Shown here one piece after another: positions 34,111-42,433 of a stretch of 64,000 bases of DNA. The DNA lies in the NCBI GenBank assembly GCA_963794415.1, contig CAWCDI010000002.1, positions 620,001 through 684,000 of the forward strand, given 5' to 3'. The position numbers and the translations under genes were made by a program. Position 1 is the stretch's first letter, and each line of letters opens with the position of its first letter. Under the pieces are notes generated by a model. It made no database searches. It worked only from the letters and a program-made list of their open reading frames with translations, and was not told where the DNA came from. The DNA comes from CAVPTL01 sp963794415 (GTDB lineage: Bacteria; Actinomycetota; Thermoleophilia; Gaiellales; JAICJC01).

Positions 34111-36170
34111 GCGCGCAGTTCCTTTCGAACCTCGCCCACCGACGGAACGCGAAGCTGGAAACACGCGCCCGGTTCGCCGGGGTTGAGGAGTTTGATCTGG
34201 CCCCGAAATATCGCCATAAGGTCACGAGCTGTGGTCAGGCCCGCCCCTTGCCTGCCTGTCGTTGAAACGGGCTCATTGAAAAGCCGCGAAGCGATCTCGT
34301 CGCTCACGCCCAACCCATTGTCCGTGACGGCGATCAGTGCAGCCCCATTCTCTGAGCCGCTTGTCACGCGAACCCAGCGCCGGCTTTCCCCTTGTGGTCG
34401 TGGCGCTTGCACCCCATTCCGAATGAGCTCCGCCAAGGCGCGGCGGAGATGTCCAGGGGGAACAATGACTGTGCGCTCATCCACGTCTACCTCAATCTCG
34501 ACGTCGCTCGTGACCGCGAGATTCTGGACAGCCGCGACGGCCTCCGCGACGACGTCGTGTATCCCCACGGGTTCAAGATCGCCCTCCGGTCTAACCTCGA
34601 GGAACTCGGTCACGACGCTGTCGATGTCGCCCACGTGAGCGGCAGCACGTTCTAGCACTTGCTCGATGCGGGTACGGGTGTCGCGTGGTATCGGAAAGTT
34701 TGCCACCACGAATCGAAGGTTTCCGAGCTCGGCGCCCAGCCCCGCCACCGGCTGTCGAAGCGAATGGACGAGATCGCGGACAATAACTGCGGTCGACGAT
34801 TGTGTCCTATCGGCAAGCTTTTGTGCGCGGTCGATGTCCTCCGCCCATCCAGGCTCAACCCACTCGTCAAATACCACGGTCTCGAAGTTGCGAAACTCGG
34901 CTCGAGCGTGGGTGATGAAATCTTCGAAGGCTTCGTCCTCGAGGAGACCCTGCCGGTTAGACATATCGATCAGCTCGGGATTTGTACGCTTCGATATCGC
35001 CACGAACCCGTAAAGCTGTTTGGGTTGGATAGCTGCGTATCCTTGGCGACTGGCCTTACGCCCCTGCGCGCCGAGCCAGTCGTCGTCGGGGCCGCCGTAC
35101 GGCTCAACACGAACGCCGTCGCGGTAAACGAACACCCCGGTTTGGATGTGGAGATCTTGGAGGCGTCGAGCGGAGCCAGACCACGGCGCGTAGTACATGG
35201 TCCCGTGGAAAGCTCCACAACGGAGCGATCCAGGATGCGATGTCGGATCCGCGGTCGGCTGACTTCCGTCTGGGATCCTTACTGTGTCGCTCGTTACGCT
35301 TGGTTTGTTTACCCGTTCAGCCACGGCTGAACTACGAGCGATGCTGCGCTTGACACGCACACCGTCCCGCGTCGGTTCCAAGCTGAAGGTGTACCGGTAC
35401 TCCATCAACTGCATGTCCGCCGGAGTCACCTCGCCAAGAAATGGACTATGGTCGGAAAGATCACTCGCGAGCAGCACACGGAAGTGCTCGCTCAGCGGTT
35501 CGAGCGGCAGTATCAAAATCTCGAGATCCTGACGCAGTCGGCCGACGCGGCTATCCGAGCGACCGGAGCTCTTTCGACCGGGAACGCGGCCCGCCCAGTT
35601 CAATGTCAGCGCCTCGATCCGGATAATAGTGCCGACATCGAAGCGCGTCTCATCCGGAGGCGTGTCAAAGTCGTACTCGACAGGTACTTTATTGAGGGGC
35701 GTATGCATATCACGGAATACGTTCCAGTCGAAGAACACGTGCAGCCACGGATCGTGCTTTCGGCGCCGAGTAAATACGTGGAGTCGCTCGCCAAGTCGGC
35801 CTGCGGCGAGGCGCCCTATCCCCTTTTCGCCAATCGGAATGCGCGCGTCCCGCCGACCCCGCGCCGTATCCGCGCTCGGGTTGTGGCCCTCGGTCGGTAC
35901 CGCGCTGGCCTTGTAGCTGAAGCCGGGATGCATCCAGTTGATCCGGAACTCGTCAAGGTTCATGCCTGTGCCGTCGTCGCTGACGGTGATCGTCTGATCG
36001 ATCGGCCGGCGATCGGCGACCGCAAAGTCGACGTAAACCTCCGTGGCGCCGGCGTCGTAGCTGTTCTTAATAAACTCTGAAATCGCCAGGTTCGGATCGG
36101 CAATGAGTTCCCGGCCGAGGAACTGCTGGAGTCGCGCAGAAGGCTCGAAATGAAGGATTCCCACAGTCAT
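34107..36170 (-). CDS. Double-GHKL protein: MutL/Hsp90/MORC-like ATPase fused to a histidine kinase
   Basis: A 687-residue soluble protein. The N-terminal GHKL domain has the N box in ISEFIKNSYDAGATEVYVDF (E32, N36), G1 in SDDGTGM (65-70) and G2 in IGEKGIGRLAAGRLG (113-127), as in MutL, Hsp90 and MORC ATPases. About 250 residues of middle domain follow. The C-terminus is a histidine-kinase core: a possible phosphoacceptor near H469 in DLVHSLRQPVAGLG, N box ELIRNGVQA, G1 TDNGLGV and G2 GRQGAGL. Two nucleotide-binding domains of this superfamily in one chain are unusual. It overlaps the methyltransferase and receiver genes by 4 bases each. Confidence 0.88.
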   Translation of the reverse strand: MTVGILHFEPSARLQQFLGRELIADPNLAISEFIKNSYDAGATEVYVDFAVADRRPIDQTITVSDDGTGMNLDEFRINWMHPGFSYKASAVPTEGHNPSADTARGRRDARIPIGEKGIGRLAAGRLGERLHVFTRRRKHDPWLHVFFDWNVFRDMHTPLNKVPVEYDFDTPPDETRFDVGTIIRIEALTLNWAGRVPGRKSSGRSDSRVGRLRQDLEILILPLEPLSEHFRVLLASDLSDHSPFLGEVTPADMQLMEYRYTFSLEPTRDGVRVKRSIARSSAVAERVNKPSVTSDTVRIPDGSQPTADPTSHPGSLRCGAFHGTMYYAPWSGSARRLQDLHIQTGVFVYRDGVRVEPYGGPDDDWLGAQGRKASRQGYAAIQPKQLYGFVAISKRTNPELIDMSNRQGLLEDEAFEDFITHARAEFRNFETVVFDEWVEPGWAEDIDRAQKLADRTQSSTAVIVRDLVHSLRQPVAGLGAELGNLRFVVANFPIPRDTRTRIEQVLERAAAHVGDIDSVVTEFLEVRPEGDLEPVGIHDVVAEAVAAVQNLAVTSDVEIEVDVDERTVIVPPGHLRRALAELIRNGVQAPRPQGESRRWVRVTSGSENGAALIAVTDNGLGVSDEIASRLFNEPVSTTGRQGAGLTTARDLMAIFRGQIKLLNPGEPGACFQLRVPSVGEVRKELRA

Positions 36171-37483
36171 GTCTTTCGTAGGAAAACGACGCTCTCACGC
36201 TTCAACGGTGAGCCGCCTCGTCGGCGTGATAGGCGACGCGCCACGACAATCCTGTCAACCGTATAGCCCGCCGCCTCGGCGAGAGCCGCAATAACGGTGT
36301 CTGCAGCAATGACAAACTCGTCCGAGCCGTTACCATGGCCGGAGTTGCCAACGACATAGACAACGCTACCGTTCGACGCGACAAGAGGACGGAGACGCTC
36401 GAGTGTGGCAAGCATGTCGTCGAAATAACCACGAACGAGGCGGCGGCGCTGGTGCTGATAGCGGTCGGGGGGCACGGCCTCGAGGATGGGGTCGACCAGG
36501 CGGACGAACTCGGCCCTGTAGCCGTTTTCGCTGACTTGGTAGTTCGGCGGGAAGAGTACGCTCGGATGACTCCGGACAGTTCGCAGGCGTTGTTCACGGA
36601 ATGCCGGTGCTGAGGTGATCAAGCCGAGGAACCAGTTCTCGAGCTTATAGACCTCGGTGTAGTCAATGTTGTTTGGATAGGGCGGTGAAAACAGGACGAG
36701 GTCAAACCGTTCGTCCCGAAGCTGTTCGCCTGGCCGGCGTCCGTCTCCGAGTATCGCGTGGCCGCGCGATCCTCTCACCAGTGTTATGGAATCCTCGATG
36801 ATCTGCTCCGTACGACGGGCGAACTCCGCCTGGGGTTGAACGCGCGCCTTGCGCGGCTCGTGCCGGAGTGCCCGTCCATCGCGACGCAGTCCGCTCGTCG
36901 GTTCAAGACAGGCGGCAAGGCAGATGCGGGCGAGTGCCTTTGCGTTCGGGGAACCGTCGACGCCGTCGATCGTCGCTCGCAGCCGTAGCAGCTCACTAAG
37001 ATCGCCGGCGGGGAAGTAACTCGTGTTCGCAAAGGTGGACAAGGCAGGGGCCGGCGCGGGCGGGAACCTGCGGCGACCATGTGCTGTTAACACTCTGGCA
37101 CGGAAGTCTGGGAAATCGTCCACCCCTTGCGTGACGGCCCGCACCTTGGCGGCCGCGACCATCTGCAGGAACGGGTTCTGCTCGATTCCCACCGCGTTGA
37201 CGGTTCGGCTCTGAGATTCGCGTGCCCATTCTAGCGCGCTAACAAGAGATGTCCCGACGCCGGCGTACGGGTCGAGCACGGTCAGCGTGCGGCGACGTCC
37301 GAGACCGGCATCGTCGAGAACGCAGTCGAACATGTGAGCGGAAAAGCTTTCCTTGAGATGAAACCAGCGGTGCACGGGCAGCTGCCCGTTGCCGTTGGGG
37401 ACGACGAGCGCGCGGTAGCGGTCGTCGAGCTCTATCGGGAGCCGAGTCTCGAGGTCACGATAGTGATCCTCTAGCGAGATCAT
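36167..37483 (-). CDS. DNA methyltransferase (N4-cytosine/N6-adenine type)
   Basis: A 438-residue SAM-dependent DNA methylase. Motif I is DPYAGVGTSLVSAL (71-84) and the catalytic motif IV is LVLFSPPYPNNIDYTEV (SPPY at 266-269). SPPY is typical of N4-cytosine enzymes, though adenine enzymes also occur with it. The region between the two motifs would include target recognition. No restriction endonuclease gene accompanies it, only the PIN gene. Its ATG overlaps the stop of the HTH gene and its stop overlaps the ATPase/kinase start. It may mark self DNA for the system downstream. Confidence 0.87.
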   Translation of the reverse strand: MISLEDHYRDLETRLPIELDDRYRALVVPNGNGQLPVHRWFHLKESFSAHMFDCVLDDAGLGRRRTLTVLDPYAGVGTSLVSALEWARESQSRTVNAVGIEQNPFLQMVAAAKVRAVTQGVDDFPDFRARVLTAHGRRRFPPAPAPALSTFANTSYFPAGDLSELLRLRATIDGVDGSPNAKALARICLAACLEPTSGLRRDGRALRHEPRKARVQPQAEFARRTEQIIEDSITLVRGSRGHAILGDGRRPGEQLRDERFDLVLFSPPYPNNIDYTEVYKLENWFLGLITSAPAFREQRLRTVRSHPSVLFPPNYQVSENGYRAEFVRLVDPILEAVPPDRYQHQRRRLVRGYFDDMLATLERLRPLVASNGSVVYVVGNSGHGNGSDEFVIAADTVIAALAEAAGYTVDRIVVARRLSRRRGGSPLKRESVVFLRKT

Positions 37484-37683
37484 CGCTCACCTCGCGGGTT
37501 CCCCAGTGACCACGCTGAGTCTGGGTTCTGCGTACGCACCCAATCGTCGACCTCGGCGATCTCAAATCGCCATTGACTGCCGATTTTTTTCGCAGGAAGC
37601 TGACCCGAGCGCGCAAGTGCGTACACCTTCGCCTCGCTTAGCTGCAAGTGCTTCGCCACCTGCTTCACGGTCACCCAGCTCAT
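37480..37683 (-). CDS. Excisionase-type helix-turn-helix protein
   Basis: A 67-residue MerR/Xis-like helix-turn-helix protein: WVTVKQVAKHLQLSEAKVYA is the DNA-binding part and GSQWRFEIAEVDDWV the wing. Such small proteins regulate their own operon or act in recombination. It is the first gene of the overlapping operon and could be its repressor. Confidence 0.82.
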   Translation of the reverse strand: MSWVTVKQVAKHLQLSEAKVYALARSGQLPAKKIGSQWRFEIAEVDDWVRTQNPDSAWSLGNPRGER

Positions 37684-37751
37684 CGCGATGATAGACAGCC
37701 CTTCACAGCCGATAACAAAGACTCATACCGCATGGCGTTATTTCGCGCAGC

Positions 37752-37925
37752 CTACCCCTCTTTCCTGCCCATTCCAAATCGCGGCGAGATCTTTTCAAGG
37801 GCGTCGCTCGGCTCCCCGGTACTGAGAATGTGAAACGGCCGCACCTTCCGGCGCTTTGCGGCTTGGCGGGCCAGACAGCCGTAGCCGAGACCCGCCGACC
37901 CGCCGAGTACGATCACGCGATGCAT
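37752..37925 (-). CDS. Possible small protein upstream of the defence-like operon
   Basis: A 57-residue frame starting MHRVIVLGGSAGLGYGCLAR and ending in RFGMGRKEG. Composition and codon pattern are coding-like. It lies 68 bases before the HTH gene on the same strand and could be part of the operon. The start overlaps the divergent plus-strand gene by a few bases. I do not recognise it. Confidence 0.35.
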   Translation of the reverse strand: MHRVIVLGGSAGLGYGCLARQAAKRRKVRPFHILSTGEPSDALEKISPRFGMGRKEG

Positions 37926-38177
37926 GAGCGCGAACAAGGGTGCGGCAGGTGGCCGAGCGCACGCCCGACGTTCTCTCAACTAGAACGCGCGCGCGCGGAG
38001 ACGGATCGCATCGAGCTGGAACTCCTCGAGGTGACGGAACGACTTCACCGGGCGCGCCGAAATAGGGTCGGGCGCGACGACCCGAGCCGGACGGTGCAAC
38101 GGGCGCTCCGCCAGAAGGTGTGGGAGCTTGATCAGGCGCTCACGCGAGAGCGGTTGGCGGCTCGAGCAGCGCAATGA
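37920..38177 (+). CDS. Small coiled-coil protein
   Basis: Up to 85 residues; the part from FSQLERARAETDRIELELLE to the end is one long charged helix, likely a coiled coil. The real start may be further in than the ATG given. Its stop overlaps the start of the next small gene by ATGA. The function is unknown. Confidence 0.5.
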   Translation: MHEREQGCGRWPSARPTFSQLERARAETDRIELELLEVTERLHRARRNRVGRDDPSRTVQRALRQKVWELDQALTRERLAARAAQ

Positions 38178-38350
38178 CCGCGGCTGAACCGACTGTCGAC
38201 GAACGGATTGACGTCGTTCGGACCCTTTGGCGGTTGATCGAGATGATTGACCGAGGTGAGGTCGAGGGAAAGGCGTGGTACCGCGAGCGACTCGTTGGCG
38301 CCGCGGTAGCTCTTGATCCATTCCGGCCGACTCGTGAGCTTCGGCGATAG
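38174..38350 (+). CDS. Small helical protein, coupled to the coiled-coil gene
   Basis: A 58-residue soluble protein, TVDERIDVVRTLWRLIEMID then GEVEGKAWYRERLVG. It is coupled by ATGA overlap to the gene before it. The pair may act together; I recognise neither. Confidence 0.5.
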   Translation: MTAAEPTVDERIDVVRTLWRLIEMIDRGEVEGKAWYRERLVGAAVALDPFRPTRELRR

Positions 38351-38502
38351 CCGTCTGGGCAAGCCGTCTCTCGGCTCCAACGGCTGTCGCTAGTCCCGCA
38401 AGCCTGGATCTCAAGATCAGACACGGGTGTCGCGTTTTCGGTGTCCAGCCCCGCGCAGCAGGGGTTCCGCGGATGTTTAGCAGTCGCTCCCACTGGCATC
38501 GA

Positions 38503-38537
38503 TCGACGATCTTCGATACATTGACGATTGTCGATAC
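38503..38537 (+). promoter_or_regulatory. Direct repeat before the first arsR, candidate operator
   Basis: TCGACGATCTTCGATAC and TTGACGATTGTCGATAC stand 18 bases apart just before the arsR start. Each also holds inverted TCGA/ATCG parts. ArsR proteins bind such imperfect palindromes and leave when arsenite binds. Confidence 0.5.
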
Positions 38538-38549
38538 GAGGAGGGCCCG

Positions 38550-38915
38550 TTGAGAGCAGCGGAGCAGTTGAGCAGCACATCGTCTGACCCGGTGACGTGT
38601 TGCGGCGCGTTGTCTGCGCCGACGCTCACGGACGAGCAGGCGACGGCGACGGCGGACGTGTTCAAAGCGCTGGCCGACCCGGCGCGGGTGCGAATCGTGA
38701 ACCTGGTCGCCCAGAGCCCAGGAGCCGTATGTGCTTGTGACTTCACCGTGCCGCTGGGTCTGGCGCAGCCGACCGTGTCACACCATCTGAAGAAGCTGAC
38801 CGATGCGGGCCTGTTACGACGCGAAGCCCGTGGCAAGTGGGCTTATTACTCGCTGAACAGCGAGGCAGCGGAGCGCCTCGCCGAAGTCGTGGACATGAAA
38901 GGAGTGTGTTGTTGA
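38550..38915 (+). CDS. arsR: ArsR family arsenic-responsive repressor
   Basis: A 121-residue winged-helix repressor starting at TTG. FKALADPARVRIVNLVAQSP and PLGLAQPTVSHHLKKLTDAG are the family core. Cysteines in VCACDF match the arsenite-binding CxC of classical ArsR, and extra cysteines (VTCCGAL near the start, GVCC at the end) may add binding sites. It is co-translated with the methyltransferase gene (TGATG overlap), which assigns it to arsenic. Confidence 0.9.
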   Translation: MRAAEQLSSTSSDPVTCCGALSAPTLTDEQATATADVFKALADPARVRIVNLVAQSPGAVCACDFTVPLGLAQPTVSHHLKKLTDAGLLRREARGKWAYYSLNSEAAERLAEVVDMKGVCC

Positions 38916-39736
38916 TGGCAACCTCGAGCGATGACCTGCGTGAGCAGGTGCGGGAGAAGTACGCCGAGTACGCGCTGATGGCGACCGAGAAGGACTCGAG
39001 CTTTGGGTGCGGCTCGGGTGAGTGCTGCGTCGATCTCACAGAGGGCGGTCGGTTCGGTGAGGCGCTCTACGACGCGGAGCAGCGCGGTGATCTACCCGAT
39101 GCGGCCGTGCTCGTGGCCCTGGGCTGCGGCAACCCCACGGCAGTCGCCGACCTCAATGCGGGCGAAACGGTGCTCGATCTTGGATCTGGCGGTGGGATCG
39201 ACGTGATCCTCTCGGCCAAGCGCGTCGGCCCGACGGGCACGGCATATGGATTGGATATGACCGACGAGATGCTCGCGCTCGCCCAACAGAACGCCCGGGA
39301 CGCCGGCGCCACCAACGTCCACTTCCTCAAGGGGCTGATAGAGCAGATCCCGCTGCCGGCGGACTCGGTCGACGTTGTCATCTCCAACTGCGTGATCAAC
39401 CTCTCGACCGACAAGGCTGCGGTGCTGACCGAGACAGCGCGCGTGCTGCGACCCGGCGGCCGGTTCGGGGTCAGCGACGTGGTCGCAGAAGATCGGCTCA
39501 CCCCCACCGAGCGGGCCGAGCGCGGCAACTTCGTGGGATGCATCGCAGGAGCGCTCTCCAAGGCGGAGTTTGAGGCGGGCCTCGAAGCTGCCGGGTTCGA
39601 GCAGATAACGGTCGAGTACACGCACGAGGTGGCCGACGGTCTGCACGGAGCCATCATCAGGGCCGTCAAGACGTCGGATCCCGCTGCCAAGGGGCTTCCG
39701 GTCATCCAGCCCGCGACGCGAGCCGGCTGCTGCTAG
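38915..39736 (+). CDS. arsM: Arsenite S-adenosylmethionine methyltransferase
   Basis: A 273-residue SAM methyltransferase. GSGECC near residue 35, LDLGSGGGIDVILSA (motif I) and ISNCVINLSTDKAAVLTETA with the conserved cysteine are ArsM features; the C-terminal RAGCC is also typical. It methylates trivalent arsenic stepwise to volatile or less harmful forms. Its ATG overlaps the arsR stop, giving regulator and enzyme from one transcript. Confidence 0.93.
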   Translation: MATSSDDLREQVREKYAEYALMATEKDSSFGCGSGECCVDLTEGGRFGEALYDAEQRGDLPDAAVLVALGCGNPTAVADLNAGETVLDLGSGGGIDVILSAKRVGPTGTAYGLDMTDEMLALAQQNARDAGATNVHFLKGLIEQIPLPADSVDVVISNCVINLSTDKAAVLTETARVLRPGGRFGVSDVVAEDRLTPTERAERGNFVGCIAGALSKAEFEAGLEAAGFEQITVEYTHEVADGLHGAIIRAVKTSDPAAKGLPVIQPATRAGCC

Positions 39737-39742
39737 ACGCGG

Positions 39743-40657
39743 TCAGCCGCGGGTGACCAGGCCGACGCCCGCGACGACCACCACGAGCCCCGCCGTCGCG
39801 GCAGCGTCAGGGAGATTACCCTGCGCTGCTTCGACGGCGACGGCGACGGCAGGCACGAGGAACGTCCACGAGAACACGCGGGCGCCCGTCCAGTGGCTGA
39901 TGGCGATGTAGAACCCGACGTAGGTGATGACCTGTGCTCCCACGACCAGGAACGCGAGACTTGCCCAGAGCTCGGGAGACGACCACGCGGTGGGTGTCGG
40001 TCGTGACAATGCCAGGTAGGGCAGAAGCAGCACTCCCCCGGCAAGAAACTGGGCAGTCGTCGCGCCGTACACATCGAACCGCTCTTCACGGATGCTGAGA
40101 TAGCGCATCCCCAGGCCGGCGCCCGCCCAGCCGAGCGCTCCGCTGAGGCAGATGATGATTCCGGCGGCGACGTCGGAGCCTGACGATCCAGTCTCGCTTC
40201 GGACGATCAGCAGGATGCCGAGAAACCCGATGACGAGACCGGCTGCCTGGCGCCGGGTGAGGCGCTCGTCCAAGAGCGTGCGGGCAGCCAATGCCGCGAA
40301 GAACGGCGCGCTGTTAAGCAGGACTGCCGCGATCGCCGCCCCGGCGAGGTTAGTGCCTTCGGCGATGCCCGCAAGGGTGAGCGTGATGTTGCCAAAGCCG
40401 ATCGCGAACGCCCACGCCCAACCGCGCCAGGTTGTCGGGAGTTGTGCCCCGACGAGTCGCAGGATCGGGAGCATCATCAGACCGCCAACAAGCGCTCGGC
40501 TGGCGCAGATCACCGATGAGCTGGTGAGCTTGAGAGCTGCAGCGGTCACCGGGTAGGCGAGCCCTCCGCAGAGAATCGAAATCCCGAGAATGAACGCGAC
40601 CTGGGTGGAATCGGCCTTGCCCGTGGGTGGTGCTGTGGTGGGTTTCAATGGTTCCAC
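39743..40657 (-). CDS. EamA/DMT family transporter
   Basis: A 304-residue, ten-span protein made of two EamA repeats (first ILGISILCGGLAYPVTAAAL, second ending VVVVAGVGLV). LLNSAPFFAALAARTLLDER is the typical DMT loop. It exports small metabolites, often amino acids, but the substrate is unknown. It converges with arsM, leaving 6 bases between stops, and may not belong to the arsenic functions. Confidence 0.9.
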   Translation of the reverse strand: MEPLKPTTAPPTGKADSTQVAFILGISILCGGLAYPVTAAALKLTSSSVICASRALVGGLMMLPILRLVGAQLPTTWRGWAWAFAIGFGNITLTLAGIAEGTNLAGAAIAAVLLNSAPFFAALAARTLLDERLTRRQAAGLVIGFLGILLIVRSETGSSGSDVAAGIIICLSGALGWAGAGLGMRYLSIREERFDVYGATTAQFLAGGVLLLPYLALSRPTPTAWSSPELWASLAFLVVGAQVITYVGFYIAISHWTGARVFSWTFLVPAVAVAVEAAQGNLPDAAATAGLVVVVAGVGLVTRG

Positions 40658-40676
40658 TGGCTCAGCCTAACCACCG

Positions 40677-41349
40677 TTATTTCTGAGTGGCGTGCGGCTC
40701 GGCGCGAATCGCCTGGTATGCGAGTGCGGCGAGCGTCGCCCCGGCGATTGGACCAAGCAGGTAGATCCAGACGGCGTGAGGGTCACCTGTGACGATGCCG
40801 GGGCCAAGCGAACGGGCAGGGTTCATCGACGCGCCGGTGATCGGGCCGCCGAACATCGCGTCGAGGCCCACGGTTGCGCCGATAGCGATCGCAGCCGCCT
40901 CCCCCACCGCTCGGGAGTCGGTCGCGACAGCCATGATCACGAACATCAGAAAGAACGTGAGCACGCCTTCCCAGAGCAGCTCCTTGGAGGTCTGAGCCCG
41001 TCGGATACGTTGCGCCGAGATGGGCGATGTTGCCGAGTGAGCCTCGCAACATGGCGGCTGCGAGGACTGCGCCGGCGAACTGGGCAAGCCAGTAGGGCAC
41101 AACGAGACGGGTGGGGAAGTGACGCGTCAGCGCGAACGCCGTCGTCACGGCGGGGTTAAGGTGCGCGCCGGAGACGTGGCCGACCGCGTAGATCATCGCC
41201 ATGATCACCAGCCCGAATGTGATGGCAACGCCGATGTGGGTCAGCTGGCCGGTTTTCTGATCGACCATGATCGCGCCGCAGCCGGCGAACACCAGCGTGA
41301 ATGTTCCCACGAGCTCGGCGGCGAGGGCTCGCCCGGTCGCGGCGGTCAC
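40677..41349 (-). CDS. MIP aquaporin (AqpS/AqpZ-like) of the arsenic operon, one frameshift
   Basis: The first frame has ELVGTFTLVFAGCGAIMVDQ and GHVSGAHLNPAVTTAFAL (first NPA). After a break near 41025 the second frame gives ELLWEGVLTFFLMFVIMAVA and GASMNPARSLGPGIV (second NPA). The serine after NPAR is of the water-channel type. The gene is coupled by ATGA to arsC, which is the AqpS arrangement known from rhizobia, where the channel lets arsenite formed by ArsC leave the cell passively. No arsB or acr3 pump is found nearby. Confidence 0.85.
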
Positions 41350-41993
41350 GCTTGGTCGGCCAGGATCTGGGAGATCAGCAGTTGCACCCGCGCGTCCAGC
41401 TCATCGCGGATAGCCCGCACGGCATCGACGTCGAGGCCGGCGGGGTCTGGGAGATCCCAGTCCTCGTAGCGCTTACCGCGGTAGATCGAGGAGGCATCGC
41501 CACAGCCCATGGTGATCACGACGTCGGCGGCCGCGACGACCTCGTCGGTAAGTGGTTTGGGAAACTCCTCGCTCATATCCACGCCGACCTCGGTCATCAC
41601 CTCGATGACTGCGGGATCGAGGCGCTCGCTGGGATCGCTTCCGGCAGACCGCACGTGGAACTGCTCCTGGCCGCGACGCTTCACGAGCCCTGCCGCCATC
41701 TGGCTCCGCCCAGAGTTGTGGACGCACACGAACAGCACCTCGGACTGCGCCTTGGGGACCAGCCCCTCGGCCTGGGCAAGGGCGCGCAGACGCTCCCGGG
41801 CAAAGCGATGCGCGAGCACGGGCACGAACACGTTGATCCTCGCTGGGCCAAGCAGCTCGGTCGACTCGGCGATGTAACGCTCGATCGTCTCGCGAGAGAA
41901 CACGCCTGCGAACTCCGTTTGCAGCGCCACCGCTGCCCGCTCAACATGGTGTCGGGTGACGGGATCGAGAATGTCCATTGCGGTCGGCTCCAT
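41346..41993 (-). CDS. arsC: Arsenate reductase with N-terminal three-helix domain
   Basis: 215 residues. Residues 1-75 are a helical domain found in front of some actinobacterial ArsC proteins. The C-terminal part is the low-molecular-weight phosphatase type: the P-loop VCVHNSGRSQ with catalytic C90, and WDLPDPAG with the acid. It reduces arsenate to arsenite with thiols. AAGGAGGAG precedes the ATG, which fixes the start. It is the first gene of a two-gene operon with the aquaporin and is divergent from the second arsR. Confidence 0.93.
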   Translation of the reverse strand: MEPTAMDILDPVTRHHVERAAVALQTEFAGVFSRETIERYIAESTELLGPARINVFVPVLAHRFARERLRALAQAEGLVPKAQSEVLFVCVHNSGRSQMAAGLVKRRGQEQFHVRSAGSDPSERLDPAVIEVMTEVGVDMSEEFPKPLTDEVVAAADVVITMGCGDASSIYRGKRYEDWDLPDPAGLDVDAVRAIRDELDARVQLLISQILADQA

Positions 41994-42008
41994 GACTCCT
42001 CCTTGGTC

Positions 42009-42067
42009 ATTGATGACCATCAATATCACCATCATGGCAGACCGCATTGATTGCTGTCAATATCAAT
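42009..42067. promoter_or_regulatory. ATTGAT/ATCAAT repeats in the arsC-arsR divergent promoter
   Basis: ATTGAT-gacc-ATCAAT is a perfect inverted repeat; a second pair, ATTGAT and ATCAAT, spans 22 bases nearby and contains TTGA-6-TCAA. Such TTGA-TCAA elements are typical ArsR sites. Their place between divergent arsC and arsR predicts shared control by the second ArsR. Confidence 0.6.
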
Positions 42068-42085
42068 CTGTGTCAATATGAGTCC

Positions 42086-42433
42086 ATGAAGCTCGTACCC
42101 GTCATCACCCATAGCGCCTGCCCGCCGCTCCTGCAGGGGCCGCTCGATGAGGGCGAGGCCCTGGAGCTCGCCCGAGCGCTCAAGACCATCGCCGACCCCG
42201 CCCGTCTCCGCCTCCTCAGCCTGATCCAGGCGCAGCCCGGCGGCGAAGCATGCGTCTGCCATCTTACCGAGCCCCTCGGGCTCAGCCAGCCGACCGTCAG
42301 CCATCACCTGCGGGTGCTGCTCGAGGCCGGACTCGTGGCGCGCGACCGCCGAGGCAGCTGGGCCTACTACCGCATCGTCCCGGAGACGTTTGCCATGCTT
42401 CGCGCAGTTCTCGACCCGCCGCTCGAATCGTGA
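42086..42433 (+). CDS. arsR: ArsR family repressor, second copy
   Basis: 115 residues from ATG at 42086. KTIADPARLRLLSLIQAQPG and PLGLSQPTVSHHLRVLLEAG form the DNA-binding core, and CVCHL holds the arsenite-binding CxC. It differs clearly from the first ArsR, so they are not a recent copy. The stop overlaps the flavin reductase start by GTGA. Confidence 0.9.
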   Translation: MKLVPVITHSACPPLLQGPLDEGEALELARALKTIADPARLRLLSLIQAQPGGEACVCHLTEPLGLSQPTVSHHLRVLLEAGLVARDRRGSWAYYRIVPETFAMLRAVLDPPLES

